DNA from: Lysobacterales bacterium
GTDB lineage: Bacteria; Pseudomonadota; Gammaproteobacteria; Xanthomonadales; Marinicellaceae
Direction: 5' to 3'
DNA length: 6,293 nt
Assembly (NCBI GenBank): GCA_026990095.1
Contig: JALSIL010000031.1
Location: 1-6,293, forward strand
The notes beneath the pieces are model-generated. The model saw only the letters and a program-made list of their open reading frames with translations. It was not told where the DNA came from and made no database searches. Position 1 is the stretch's first letter. The number at the start of each line of letters is the position of its first letter. Below, in pieces: positions 1 to 5,467 of the stretch. The position numbers and the translations under genes are program-made.

Positions 1-305
1 TTTTCGATTTGCTCTTTGAGGTGGTTGCCTTGATCATCAACGGCTATGCCCGTCTTTATATTTTGTGGGCGCACACTTTTTTTTGATTCTCCACCCCCTT
101 GCTGGTCGTTTTTGGCAAGAAAATCCGCCTTTTCAGGTTCTTTTAAACTTTTTTGTTTAGATAGAATAACATCAAGACTCGGTAATGAGTCATTGGTGTT
201 GGAATCATCAAGTGTAAAAACGATACCCATTATTAGAGAACTCACCAATAAAGCACTCAGAGTGAAGGTTAAAATGTTTTTATCTGTTGTGGAAATATGC
301 GGCAT
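1..305 (-). CDS. tonB: TonB-type energy transducer of the pil-chp locus, N-terminal part (cut by window edge)
   Basis: This is an open reading frame on the minus strand, starting at ATG 305-303 and running off the left edge after 101 codons without a stop. Residues 1-10 are a short cytoplasmic tail, and residues 11-31 form one hydrophobic segment that would anchor the protein in the inner membrane. A periplasmic stretch follows with the block LDVILSKQ at 44-51 and EKADFLAKNDQQGGG at 58-72. This block resembles the TonB-like protein (TonB3, PA0406) that sits next to gshB-pilG in Pseudomonas. The C-terminal TonB domain that would contact outer-membrane receptors lies outside the window. No strongly proline-rich region is visible in the part seen. 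The start codon overlaps the gshB stop by one base (TAATG), so the two are probably co-transcribed and translationally coupled. The assignment rests on the block and on synteny; whether it serves iron uptake or pilus assembly is not shown here. Confidence 0.85.
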   Translation of the reverse strand, partial: MPHISTTDKNILTFTLSALLVSSLIMGIVFTLDDSNTNDSLPSLDVILSKQKSLKEPEKADFLAKNDQQGGGESKKSVRPQNIKTGIAVDDQGNHLKEQIE

Positions 306-1246
306 TAGTTCATTATTTTTTCTATCTCATCAAAAAGCATTCCAGCAATGTTTAAATCAAACTGTTTATCAAGCTCCCTTATGCACGTTGGGCTAGTGAC
401 ATTCACTTCGGTTAAGTGTTTGCCAATGACATCAATGCCAGCAAAGATGATTCCCATTTCTTTTAGTACTGGGCCAACCTTTTTACAGATTTCATAATCG
501 CTTTTGGACAAGGGTTGGCCTACTGCTTTGCCGCCTTTGGCTAAATTGCCTCTGAAATCATCGTCTGAAGGTATTCTTGCCAATGCAAAGTCCACAGGTG
601 TTCCATTTATCAAAAGGATTCTTTTATCTCCTTTTGTTATTTCGGGTATGTATTCTTGAACCATGGTAGTGCGAGTGCCATTATTGGTTACTGTTTCGAT
701 GATAACATTGAGGTTTTTGTCATTCTTTCCAGTTTGAAAAATAGAGGAGCCACCCATACCATCCATTGGCTTAATAATGGCTTTATTTAAGGTTTTTGCG
801 AAGTTTTTAATGCTTTTTTGATTTCTAGAAATAACGCATTTGGGGCTAAATTCTGGAAAATATTCGGTAAAGAATTTTTCATTTGCATCTCTTAACGATT
901 GAGGGTCGTTGCAAATTAATACCCCATTTTCTTTTGCTAAATCAAGAAGGTAAGTATCCATGATATATTCCATATCAAAAGGTGGGTCTTTTCGCATCAT
1001 TATAACATCTAGGGAAGACAAGTCGATAAGTTGCGATGAAGTAAAGTCAAACCAATGCGAAGTGTTATCGGTTAACTTGATTCGTTTAGTTAAAGCAAAA
1101 GGGCGATGATTCTGGACTGAAGTGTCATTTTGAGTAAAATAGTGTATTTCATAATTTCGTGCTTGTGCTTCTAACATCATGGCAAATGTTGAGTCTTTTT
1201 TTGTATTGATTTCTTCAATAGGGTCCATTAAGAATCCAATTTTCAT
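305..1246 (-). CDS. gshB: Glutathione synthetase (GshB)
   Basis: GshB is the cytoplasmic ATP-grasp ligase that joins gamma-glutamylcysteine and glycine to make glutathione, the second step of the pathway. The 313-residue product is nearly the length of E. coli GshB (about 316) and aligns with it end to end by eye. The N-terminal MDPI...KKDSTFAMMLEAQ (7-28), the RKDPPF motif (85-90) and NDPQSLRDANEK (113-124) are all present. The glycine-rich ATP-grasp loop is KPMDGMGGSSIF (159-170), and the flexible loop is around RIPSDDDFRGNLAKGGK (224-240). The metal-binding residues appear as Asp272, Glu280 and Asn282 in the IDVIGKHLTEVNVTSPTCIR block. The ATG at 1246 has a modest GAG-containing ribosome site 9 bases upstream. 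It is the first gene of a leftward pair with tonB and diverges from pilG. No sign of damage. Confidence 0.98.
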   Translation of the reverse strand: MKIGFLMDPIEEINTKKDSTFAMMLEAQARNYEIHYFTQNDTSVQNHRPFALTKRIKLTDNTSHWFDFTSSQLIDLSSLDVIMMRKDPPFDMEYIMDTYLLDLAKENGVLICNDPQSLRDANEKFFTEYFPEFSPKCVISRNQKSIKNFAKTLNKAIIKPMDGMGGSSIFQTGKNDKNLNVIIETVTNNGTRTTMVQEYIPEITKGDKRILLINGTPVDFALARIPSDDDFRGNLAKGGKAVGQPLSKSDYEICKKVGPVLKEMGIIFAGIDVIGKHLTEVNVTSPTCIRELDKQFDLNIAGMLFDEIEKIMN

Positions 1247-1282
1247 GGCAGTTATCTCATCTGTTAATTTGATATTAAGTTA

Positions 1283-1288
1283 ATTATA
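1283..1288 (-). promoter_or_regulatory. Candidate -10 box for gshB-tonB
   Basis: The minus strand reads TATAAT here, an exact sigma-70 -10 consensus. It would start transcription near 1276, giving a leader of about 30 bases before the gshB ATG. No good -35 hexamer lies at 16-18 bases; the best is AAGTGA-like (1307-1312) and is weak. Because the region is so AT-rich, a chance match is possible. Confidence 0.4.
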
Positions 1289-1372
1289 CTCAACTGTAAT
1301 TTATAATCACTTGAAAAGTAGTATTAATTGCTTTCTTGTGAATAAAGAGCCCTTTTCTACAGATAATGAAAA

Positions 1373-1394
1373 AAAAATCAAAAAATTGATTTTT
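1373..1394. repeat. Perfect 9-bp inverted repeat, AT-only apart from one pair
   Basis: The arms AAAAATCAA (1373-1381) and TTGATTTTT (1386-1394) are perfect inverted copies around an AAAA spacer. On the minus strand the right-hand side continues into a longer T-run, so it has the shape of an intrinsic terminator, but the stem has only one G-C pair and would be very weak. A protein-binding site or bent DNA is as likely. It lies within the divergent promoter region. Confidence 0.4.
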
Positions 1395-1412
1395 AGATTT
1401 GAAATAAGAAAT

Positions 1413-1427
1413 AAAATAAGTTATTTT
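1413..1427. repeat. 15-bp near-perfect palindrome (possible operator)
   Basis: AAAATAAGTTATTTT is two 7-base arms, fully complementary, around a single central G. It lies immediately upstream of, and touches, a candidate extended -10 element for pilG. That placement would suit an operator, but such AT-only palindromes also occur by chance in DNA of this composition. Confidence 0.3.
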
Positions 1428-1435
1428 GTTAAAAT
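1427..1435 (+). promoter_or_regulatory. Candidate extended -10 element upstream of pilG
   Basis: TGTTAAAAT fits the extended -10 pattern TGn followed by a hexamer matching TATAAT at five of six positions. No convincing -35 box lies at 16-18 bases upstream, which is tolerated for extended -10 promoters. Start would be near 1442, leaving a leader of about 175 bases before pilG. Weak evidence in AT-rich DNA. Confidence 0.2.
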
Positions 1436-1448
1436 ATACTAACTTAGC

Positions 1449-1488
1449 TTGATAAGTTGATAAATTAATTTAAGAATAAATTGATAAA
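1449..1488 (+). repeat. Octamer-like direct repeats (TTGATAAA)
   Basis: TTGATAA occurs exactly at 1449-1455, 1457-1463 and 1481-1487. The starts are separated by 8 and 24 bases, so all three lie on an 8-base register. The two intervening octamers, TTAATTTA and AGAATAAA, each match TTGATAAA at five of eight positions. This may be a decayed tandem repeat or a set of regulator half-sites; chance similarity in AT-rich sequence is not excluded. Confidence 0.35.
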
Positions 1489-1516
1489 AAATAATGAAAA
1501 ATTAAACCATTTCAAG

Positions 1517-1541
1517 TATCCTTAGTGCAAAGTACAGGATA
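1517..1541 (+). promoter_or_regulatory. Potential hairpin in the pilG leader
   Basis: TATCCT (1517-1522) pairs with AGGATA (1536-1541). Inside, GTGC (1525-1528) pairs with GTAC (1532-1535) with one G-U pair, leaving a two-base bulge (TA) and an AAA loop. This gives about ten pairs and is the most GC-containing part of the intergenic region. It ends about 75 bases before the pilG GTG. No T-run follows, so it is not an intrinsic terminator. If transcribed, it could stabilise the leader or be part of post-transcriptional control, but this is inference. Confidence 0.35.
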
Positions 1542-1616
1542 AATAGGAAAATGTAGTGGTTTAGCTATTATTTTTTATTTCCTTAATGAATATAAATAAA
1601 TAAAAAGAGTGTAACA

Positions 1617-2015
1617 GTGAGTGATAATAGTAAAGAGTTAGATTTTTCAGGTTTGAAGGTGATGGTTATTGATGATTCGAAAACCATTAGAAGAACGGCA
1701 GAAACATTATTGAAAAAGGAAGGTTGCGATGTTGTATCGGTGGAAAATGGTTACGATGCTCTTTCATTAATATCAGATTTACATCCTGACGTTATCTTTG
1801 TAGATATCATGATGCCACGTTTAGATGGTTACAAAACGTGTGCCTTAATAAAAATGAATAAAGAGTTTAAATCGACGCCAGTCATTATGTTGTCATCTAA
1901 AGATGGTCTTTTTGATAAGGCAAAGGGTAAGGTTGTCGGAGCCGAATTATATTTAACCAAGCCATTTACCAAAGAAGAGTTGCTCGATGCAATAAAGTCC
2001 AATAGAAAAGGGTAG
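1617..2015 (+). CDS. pilG: Type IV pilus response regulator PilG (CheY-like)
   Basis: PilG is a stand-alone receiver protein that takes phosphate from ChpA and, in Pseudomonas, promotes pilus extension and cAMP production. The 132-residue protein is a single CheY-type domain. Acidic pocket residues are Asp19 and Asp20 (VIDDSKTIRRTAETLLKK), the phospho-acceptor is Asp63 (FVDIMMPRLDGY), the switch hydroxyl is Ser93 (IMLSSKDG), and the conserved lysine is Lys115 (YLTKPF), with Tyr112 at the CheY Tyr106 position. The KTIRRTAETLLKK and SSKDGLFDKAKG blocks are typical of PilG and unlike PilH. The start is GTG at 1617, preceded by AAGAG (1605-1609) with seven bases between. It is the first gene of the operon, followed after only five bases by pilI; the pilH gene found there in Pseudomonas is absent. 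Confidence 0.97.
   Translation: MSDNSKELDFSGLKVMVIDDSKTIRRTAETLLKKEGCDVVSVENGYDALSLISDLHPDVIFVDIMMPRLDGYKTCALIKMNKEFKSTPVIMLSSKDGLFDKAKGKVVGAELYLTKPFTKEELLDAIKSNRKG
2007..2012 (+). promoter_or_regulatory. pilI ribosome-binding site inside the end of pilG
   Basis: AAAGGG sits eight bases before the pilI ATG and is formed by the last two sense codons of pilG (Lys-Gly). A second partial match, AGGG at 2014-2017, is closer than usual. The arrangement ties pilI translation to that of pilG. Confidence 0.6.
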
Positions 2016-2020
2016 GGTTT

Positions 2021-2557
2021 ATGTCAAAAAATAATGTAAAACCATTTGAGTTGCTTGCAGAATATGAAAGATTGAGCTTAAAGCACAAGGTGGATGTTTT
2101 AACGGAAAAAGCAAGAGGTCAATGGTCAGGAGTGGGTTTCAAGGTTGGCGATACCTATTATGCTATTGCAATCGAAAAAATTGTAGAAGTTTTGATTTTA
2201 TCAGAAACAACAAAAATTCCAGGAATAGCAAAGTGGGTTTTAGGGTTGGGAAATATTCGTGGAAACTTATTACCAATAATTGACTTTAAATCCTATTTAA
2301 CTAATCAACCAATTAAAATTACAGCCCATACCCGGATGGTTGTTATTCAGCAAATTGCAGGCCAAGTTGGTCTTGTAGTAGACGAAGTATTTGGCCAAAA
2401 ACATTTTGTAAACAAACAAAAAATCAAAAATAATAAGAAAGAGAATGAATTAAAATATTCTGAGTTGGCTTTTGAAGACAAAGGTATTGTATGGAATGTG
2501 TTGGAAGATGAGAAGCTTATCAATGACCCATTATTTCAAAATGCAGCAGCAGTATAA
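2021..2557 (+). CDS. pilI: Chemotaxis adaptor PilI (CheW-like)
   Basis: PilI is the cytoplasmic CheW-type scaffold that joins the receptor PilJ to the kinase ChpA. The 178-residue length equals that of Pseudomonas PilI. An N-terminal extension (PFELLAEYERLS, 8-19) precedes the CheW fold, which begins at QWSGVGFKVGDTYYAIAIEKIVEVL (34-58). Conserved CheW elements follow: IPGIAKWVLGLGNIRGNLLPIIDF (66-89) and GLVVDEVFGQKHF (117-129). Residues 131-141 form a lysine- and asparagine-rich loop, where the family is variable. The ATG at 2021 is supported by AAAGGG eight bases upstream, inside pilG. The gap to pilJ is 20 bases. The specific PilI name, rather than generic CheW, rests on the N-terminal extension, the length and the neighbours. 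Confidence 0.95.
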   Translation: MSKNNVKPFELLAEYERLSLKHKVDVLTEKARGQWSGVGFKVGDTYYAIAIEKIVEVLILSETTKIPGIAKWVLGLGNIRGNLLPIIDFKSYLTNQPIKITAHTRMVVIQQIAGQVGLVVDEVFGQKHFVNKQKIKNNKKENELKYSELAFEDKGIVWNVLEDEKLINDPLFQNAAAV

Positions 2558-2577
2558 ACAAGAAGAGAGTATAAAAT

Positions 2578-4596
2578 ATGAGTGTAACATCAAATGATTT
2601 AGGAGGGCAAGCGAGAACTCTGCCAACATGGCAAGTTTTTATCTTGTTGCTACTTATTATAGGATTCGTAGTTAATTCCATTGCTTTAAGCACAATCGAA
2701 TCAAATAAAGTACAACACGTGCAAGCGGCAGATGATATTCAGATTAAAGCCCAGCAATTGGCACAGCATGCTATTTCATCTTCTTCGGGTGATGAAGATT
2801 CGTTTAAGAAGCTTAAGTTTACACGGGATTATATCTCAACAAAAATTGATTCATTAGCTAATGGTAATTCAGACTATCCGCCTGTACCCGTAGAGGTGAA
2901 TGACCCACTCAATGTTGTCCAAACCACTTGGAAATCAATGGATGCAAATGTTGGTAGAATATTGGATAAACAAGATTTGATTAAAGACATGTCAAAGATT
3001 TACAACAAATTTGCTGAAAAAATACCTGAGTTGCAAGCCAAAAATGACAAAGTTGTTAAGTTGTTGGTGAAAATTAATGGCTCTCGAGAATTAATTCGCT
3101 TAGCTGGACAACAACAAGTGTTAGCCGATAGAATGTTAAGGCGTATGGGTGAAGTGCTAAAAGGTGGGATGAACGCTGTTCAAGAGTCAGAAGCCTTAAA
3201 AGATGATACAAGTCGATTTTCAAAAGTATTGAATGGAATGTTTAATGGTGACGGAAATATAAAAGCTGTTGCTAATAAAAGTGTAATTGAAGCACTGGGT
3301 TCTGTTTATAATGTTTTCAATGACTTGCAAGCAGATGTCAATGAGGTGATGAAGGCTCAGGATTTGTTTGAAGCTCAAACGGCAACAGATGATATTGTGT
3401 TTGACACACCTTTATTTGTTGATCAAACCAAAGAATTATCCACTCGTTTAAAAGAAATTAAAACAACTTTACCATCTGTTAATGCACAGTACATACTGGG
3501 TGCATTAGCTCTTTTGTGGTTAATATTTATACTCTATTCATTAACAAAGAATGATAGAAAGCGGGCAGCAGAAGCACAAGACTTAAATGAAAGAAACCAG
3601 TTGGCGATATTAAGACTGCTTGATGAAATGGGTTCGCTTGCTGATGGGGATTTAACGGTAAATGCCACAGTGAGTGAAGATATCACGGGAGCTATTGCGG
3701 ATTCGGTTAACTTCGCTGTTGAAGCTTTAAGAAGCTTGGTAAAAACAATTAATGATGCATCAGTTGGTGTGGCATCAGCGGCACAAGAAGCGCAAGCAAC
3801 AGCGTTACATTTGGCAGAAGCATCAGAACATCAGGCGCACCAAATTACAAATGCATCCGCCGCGATTAATGAAATTGCCGTATCAATTGATGAAGTATCG
3901 ATCAACTCGTTAGAGTCAGCTGACGTGGCGCAACGTTCAGTACTAATTGCTCATAATGGTGCGGAAATTGTACGTCAAACTATTGAAGGCATGGATAATA
4001 TTCGTAACCAGATTCAAGAAACCTCAAAACGTATTAAGCGATTGGGTGAAAGTTCACAAGAAATTGGAAACATTGTTGAATTGATTAATGATATTTCAGA
4101 ACAAACAAATATTTTGGCACTAAATGCCGCTATTCAAGCTGCTTCAGCTGGTGAGGCTGGACGTGGTTTTGCCGTGGTAGCCGATGAGGTACAATCACTT
4201 GCTGAACGGGCATCTAATGCGACGAAACAGATTGAAACATTGGTGCAAACTATTCAATCAGATACAAATGAAGCCGTTTCTTCAATGGAGCAAACGACTG
4301 CAGAAGTGGTGGATGGAGCAAAACGTGCTGAAAATGCGGGTGATGCATTGACGGAAATTGAAGCCGTATCCAACGATTTGGCTGAATTGATTCAAAACAT
4401 ATCAGAATCCGCAAAGCAACAATCAGTCGCTGCAACCAATATATCAGGAACCATGAACGTGATTCAAGAGATTACAACACAAACCTCGGTTGGCACACAA
4501 CAAACAGCAGAATCCATTGGAAACTTGGTGGAATTGGCAAATGAGTTGCGCTTATCGGTACAAGATTTCAAGTTGCCAACTGATGAATTTAATTAA
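2578..4596 (+). CDS. pilJ: Type IV pilus chemoreceptor PilJ (methyl-accepting chemotaxis protein)
   Basis: PilJ is the inner-membrane receptor of the Pil-Chp system. The 672-residue protein is close to Pseudomonas PilJ (about 682). A first membrane helix lies at about 18-38 and a second at about 304-323, enclosing a periplasmic sensor of about 265 residues. The sensor has the PilJ-type motif LIRLAGQQQVLADRMLRRM (172-190), and a weaker first copy lies around IKAQQLAQHAISSSS (56-70). A HAMP-like linker follows the second helix to about 390. The cytoplasmic coiled-coil hairpin has its tip at DISEQTNILALNAAIQAASA (505-524), followed by GEAGRGFAVVADEVQSLAER (525-544). The conserved adaptor- and kinase-binding tip is intact. 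No CheR-tethering NWETF-like pentapeptide is present at the C-terminus (ends TDEFN). ATG 2578 is preceded by a purine-rich AGAAGAGAG (2561-2569) eight bases away. Stop to pilK start is five bases. Confidence 0.97.
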   Translation: MSVTSNDLGGQARTLPTWQVFILLLLIIGFVVNSIALSTIESNKVQHVQAADDIQIKAQQLAQHAISSSSGDEDSFKKLKFTRDYISTKIDSLANGNSDYPPVPVEVNDPLNVVQTTWKSMDANVGRILDKQDLIKDMSKIYNKFAEKIPELQAKNDKVVKLLVKINGSRELIRLAGQQQVLADRMLRRMGEVLKGGMNAVQESEALKDDTSRFSKVLNGMFNGDGNIKAVANKSVIEALGSVYNVFNDLQADVNEVMKAQDLFEAQTATDDIVFDTPLFVDQTKELSTRLKEIKTTLPSVNAQYILGALALLWLIFILYSLTKNDRKRAAEAQDLNERNQLAILRLLDEMGSLADGDLTVNATVSEDITGAIADSVNFAVEALRSLVKTINDASVGVASAAQEAQATALHLAEASEHQAHQITNASAAINEIAVSIDEVSINSLESADVAQRSVLIAHNGAEIVRQTIEGMDNIRNQIQETSKRIKRLGESSQEIGNIVELINDISEQTNILALNAAIQAASAGEAGRGFAVVADEVQSLAERASNATKQIETLVQTIQSDTNEAVSSMEQTTAEVVDGAKRAENAGDALTEIEAVSNDLAELIQNISESAKQQSVAATNISGTMNVIQEITTQTSVGTQQTAESIGNLVELANELRLSVQDFKLPTDEFN

Positions 4597-4601
4597 GTAA
4601 A

Positions 4602-5459
4602 GTGAAAAATTATTCAAATGAAGGGTTGATATTTTTACCCGATTTTAAACTGTTCGATTATGAAGAATGGTCACAATTGCTAGAAAAAAGGGTGGGAATT
4701 ACTATTCCACGTGAAAGGGAGCTATTTTTACAAACAAAAATTTGGTCCAGAATGAGAGAACTTGGAATCTCTTCTTTTTCAGAATATTGGCAAATGATAA
4801 AGAATGGCATTACGGGAAATTTAGAATGGAGTGAGTTGTTAGATAGGCTGACAGTACACGAAACCAGTTTTTTTAGGCACGGACCTTCTTATAAATTGGT
4901 TCAAGAAGATTTTAAGAATATTCTTGAGAATAAAACTAAGTTTCATTATAAAGTATGGAGTGTTAGTTGTTCTACAGGCGAAGAGCCTTACTCTTTAGCG
5001 ATGATGTTGCATGAATTAAAAAGCAAGGTGGAAAAGGATAGTATTTATTACGGTATTACTGCGACAGATGTGAGTAAACCAGCATTGATACAAGCGGAAA
5101 ACTGTTTTTACAGTAAAGAAAAAGTAAAAGAAATAGATTTGGATTATAGAAAATATTTGACCAGCGTTAATTCAAATATTTTTACTATTGATGAGACTAT
5201 AAAAAATAGAGTGGCTTTTGGTGTGTTTAATTTGTTGAAGATTGAAAAAATGCCAACGATTAAATTTGATATTATATTCTGTCATAATGTATTAATTTAT
5301 TTTTCAAAAGGGAAGAAAATAAAAATTTTAGAAGGGCTGAAAAGGTTTTTGAAAAAAGGGGGATTGCTTGTTTTAAACCCAACTGATATAGGCAGTTGGA
5401 AAAGCCAAGGCATGACACGAATAACATATAAAAGAACTTTAGCATATAAATTGGATTAG
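4602..5459 (+). CDS. pilK: Chemoreceptor methyltransferase PilK (CheR-like)
   Basis: PilK is a CheR-family enzyme that moves a methyl group from S-adenosylmethionine to glutamates of the receptor, here presumably PilJ. The 285 residues match the usual PilK length (about 291). An N-terminal helical domain (15-80) precedes LTVHETSFFRH (83-93), the CheR loop. The S-adenosylmethionine site is VWSVSCSTGEEPYSLAM (118-134), followed by ITATDVS (152-158) with Asp156. FDIIFCHNVLIYF (222-234) is the CheR FD-IFCRNVLIYF motif with His at the usual Arg, and KKGGLLVLNP (251-260) follows. The likely start is GTG at 4602, five bases after the pilJ stop. No good Shine-Dalgarno lies upstream (only TAAG), so it probably depends on ribosomes finishing pilJ. 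The next in-frame alternative, TTG 4626, has GAAGG too close, and the first in-frame ATG is residue 51, inside the conserved domain. Confidence 0.93.
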   Translation: MKNYSNEGLIFLPDFKLFDYEEWSQLLEKRVGITIPRERELFLQTKIWSRMRELGISSFSEYWQMIKNGITGNLEWSELLDRLTVHETSFFRHGPSYKLVQEDFKNILENKTKFHYKVWSVSCSTGEEPYSLAMMLHELKSKVEKDSIYYGITATDVSKPALIQAENCFYSKEKVKEIDLDYRKYLTSVNSNIFTIDETIKNRVAFGVFNLLKIEKMPTIKFDIIFCHNVLIYFSKGKKIKILEGLKRFLKKGGLLVLNPTDIGSWKSQGMTRITYKRTLAYKLD

Positions 5460-5467
5460 ATAAAAGT

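Larger units (their letters stand above)
1247..1616. other. Divergent intergenic region between gshB and pilG
   Basis: These 370 bases contain no gene-like reading frame. The few ATG codons on the plus strand (1366, 1494, 1586) open frames of only 3-7 codons and lack Shine-Dalgarno sites. The region must hold the promoters of both the leftward gshB-tonB pair and the rightward pil-chp operon. It is markedly more AT-rich than the genes and has A- and T-tracts, which suggest bent DNA or nucleoid-protein binding. It contains several inverted repeats and a run of TTGATAA-like units, described separately. I could not find a plus-strand promoter with both hexamers in good register. Confidence 0.8.

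Noticed and set aside
46..396. Plus-strand open frame of 116 codons at the left end
   Set aside because: It runs antisense across the tonB start and the gshB end, both well supported by family motifs. Its translation is rich in Phe, Ser and Leu with no recognisable domain and no ribosome site.
1373..1394. Inverted repeat as an intrinsic terminator
   Set aside because: The stem has a single G-C pair, no gene ends towards it, and it lies between two divergent genes, where a terminator is not needed.
1366..1603. Tiny plus-strand frames starting at ATG 1366, 1494 and 1586 as possible leader peptides
   Set aside because: They are 3-7 codons long, lack Shine-Dalgarno sequences, and their Lys/Asn content just reflects the AT-rich DNA.
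4250..4435. Minus-strand open frame inside pilJ
   Set aside because: It lies wholly opposite the conserved signalling domain of pilJ and shows no family motif, as expected for a shadow frame.
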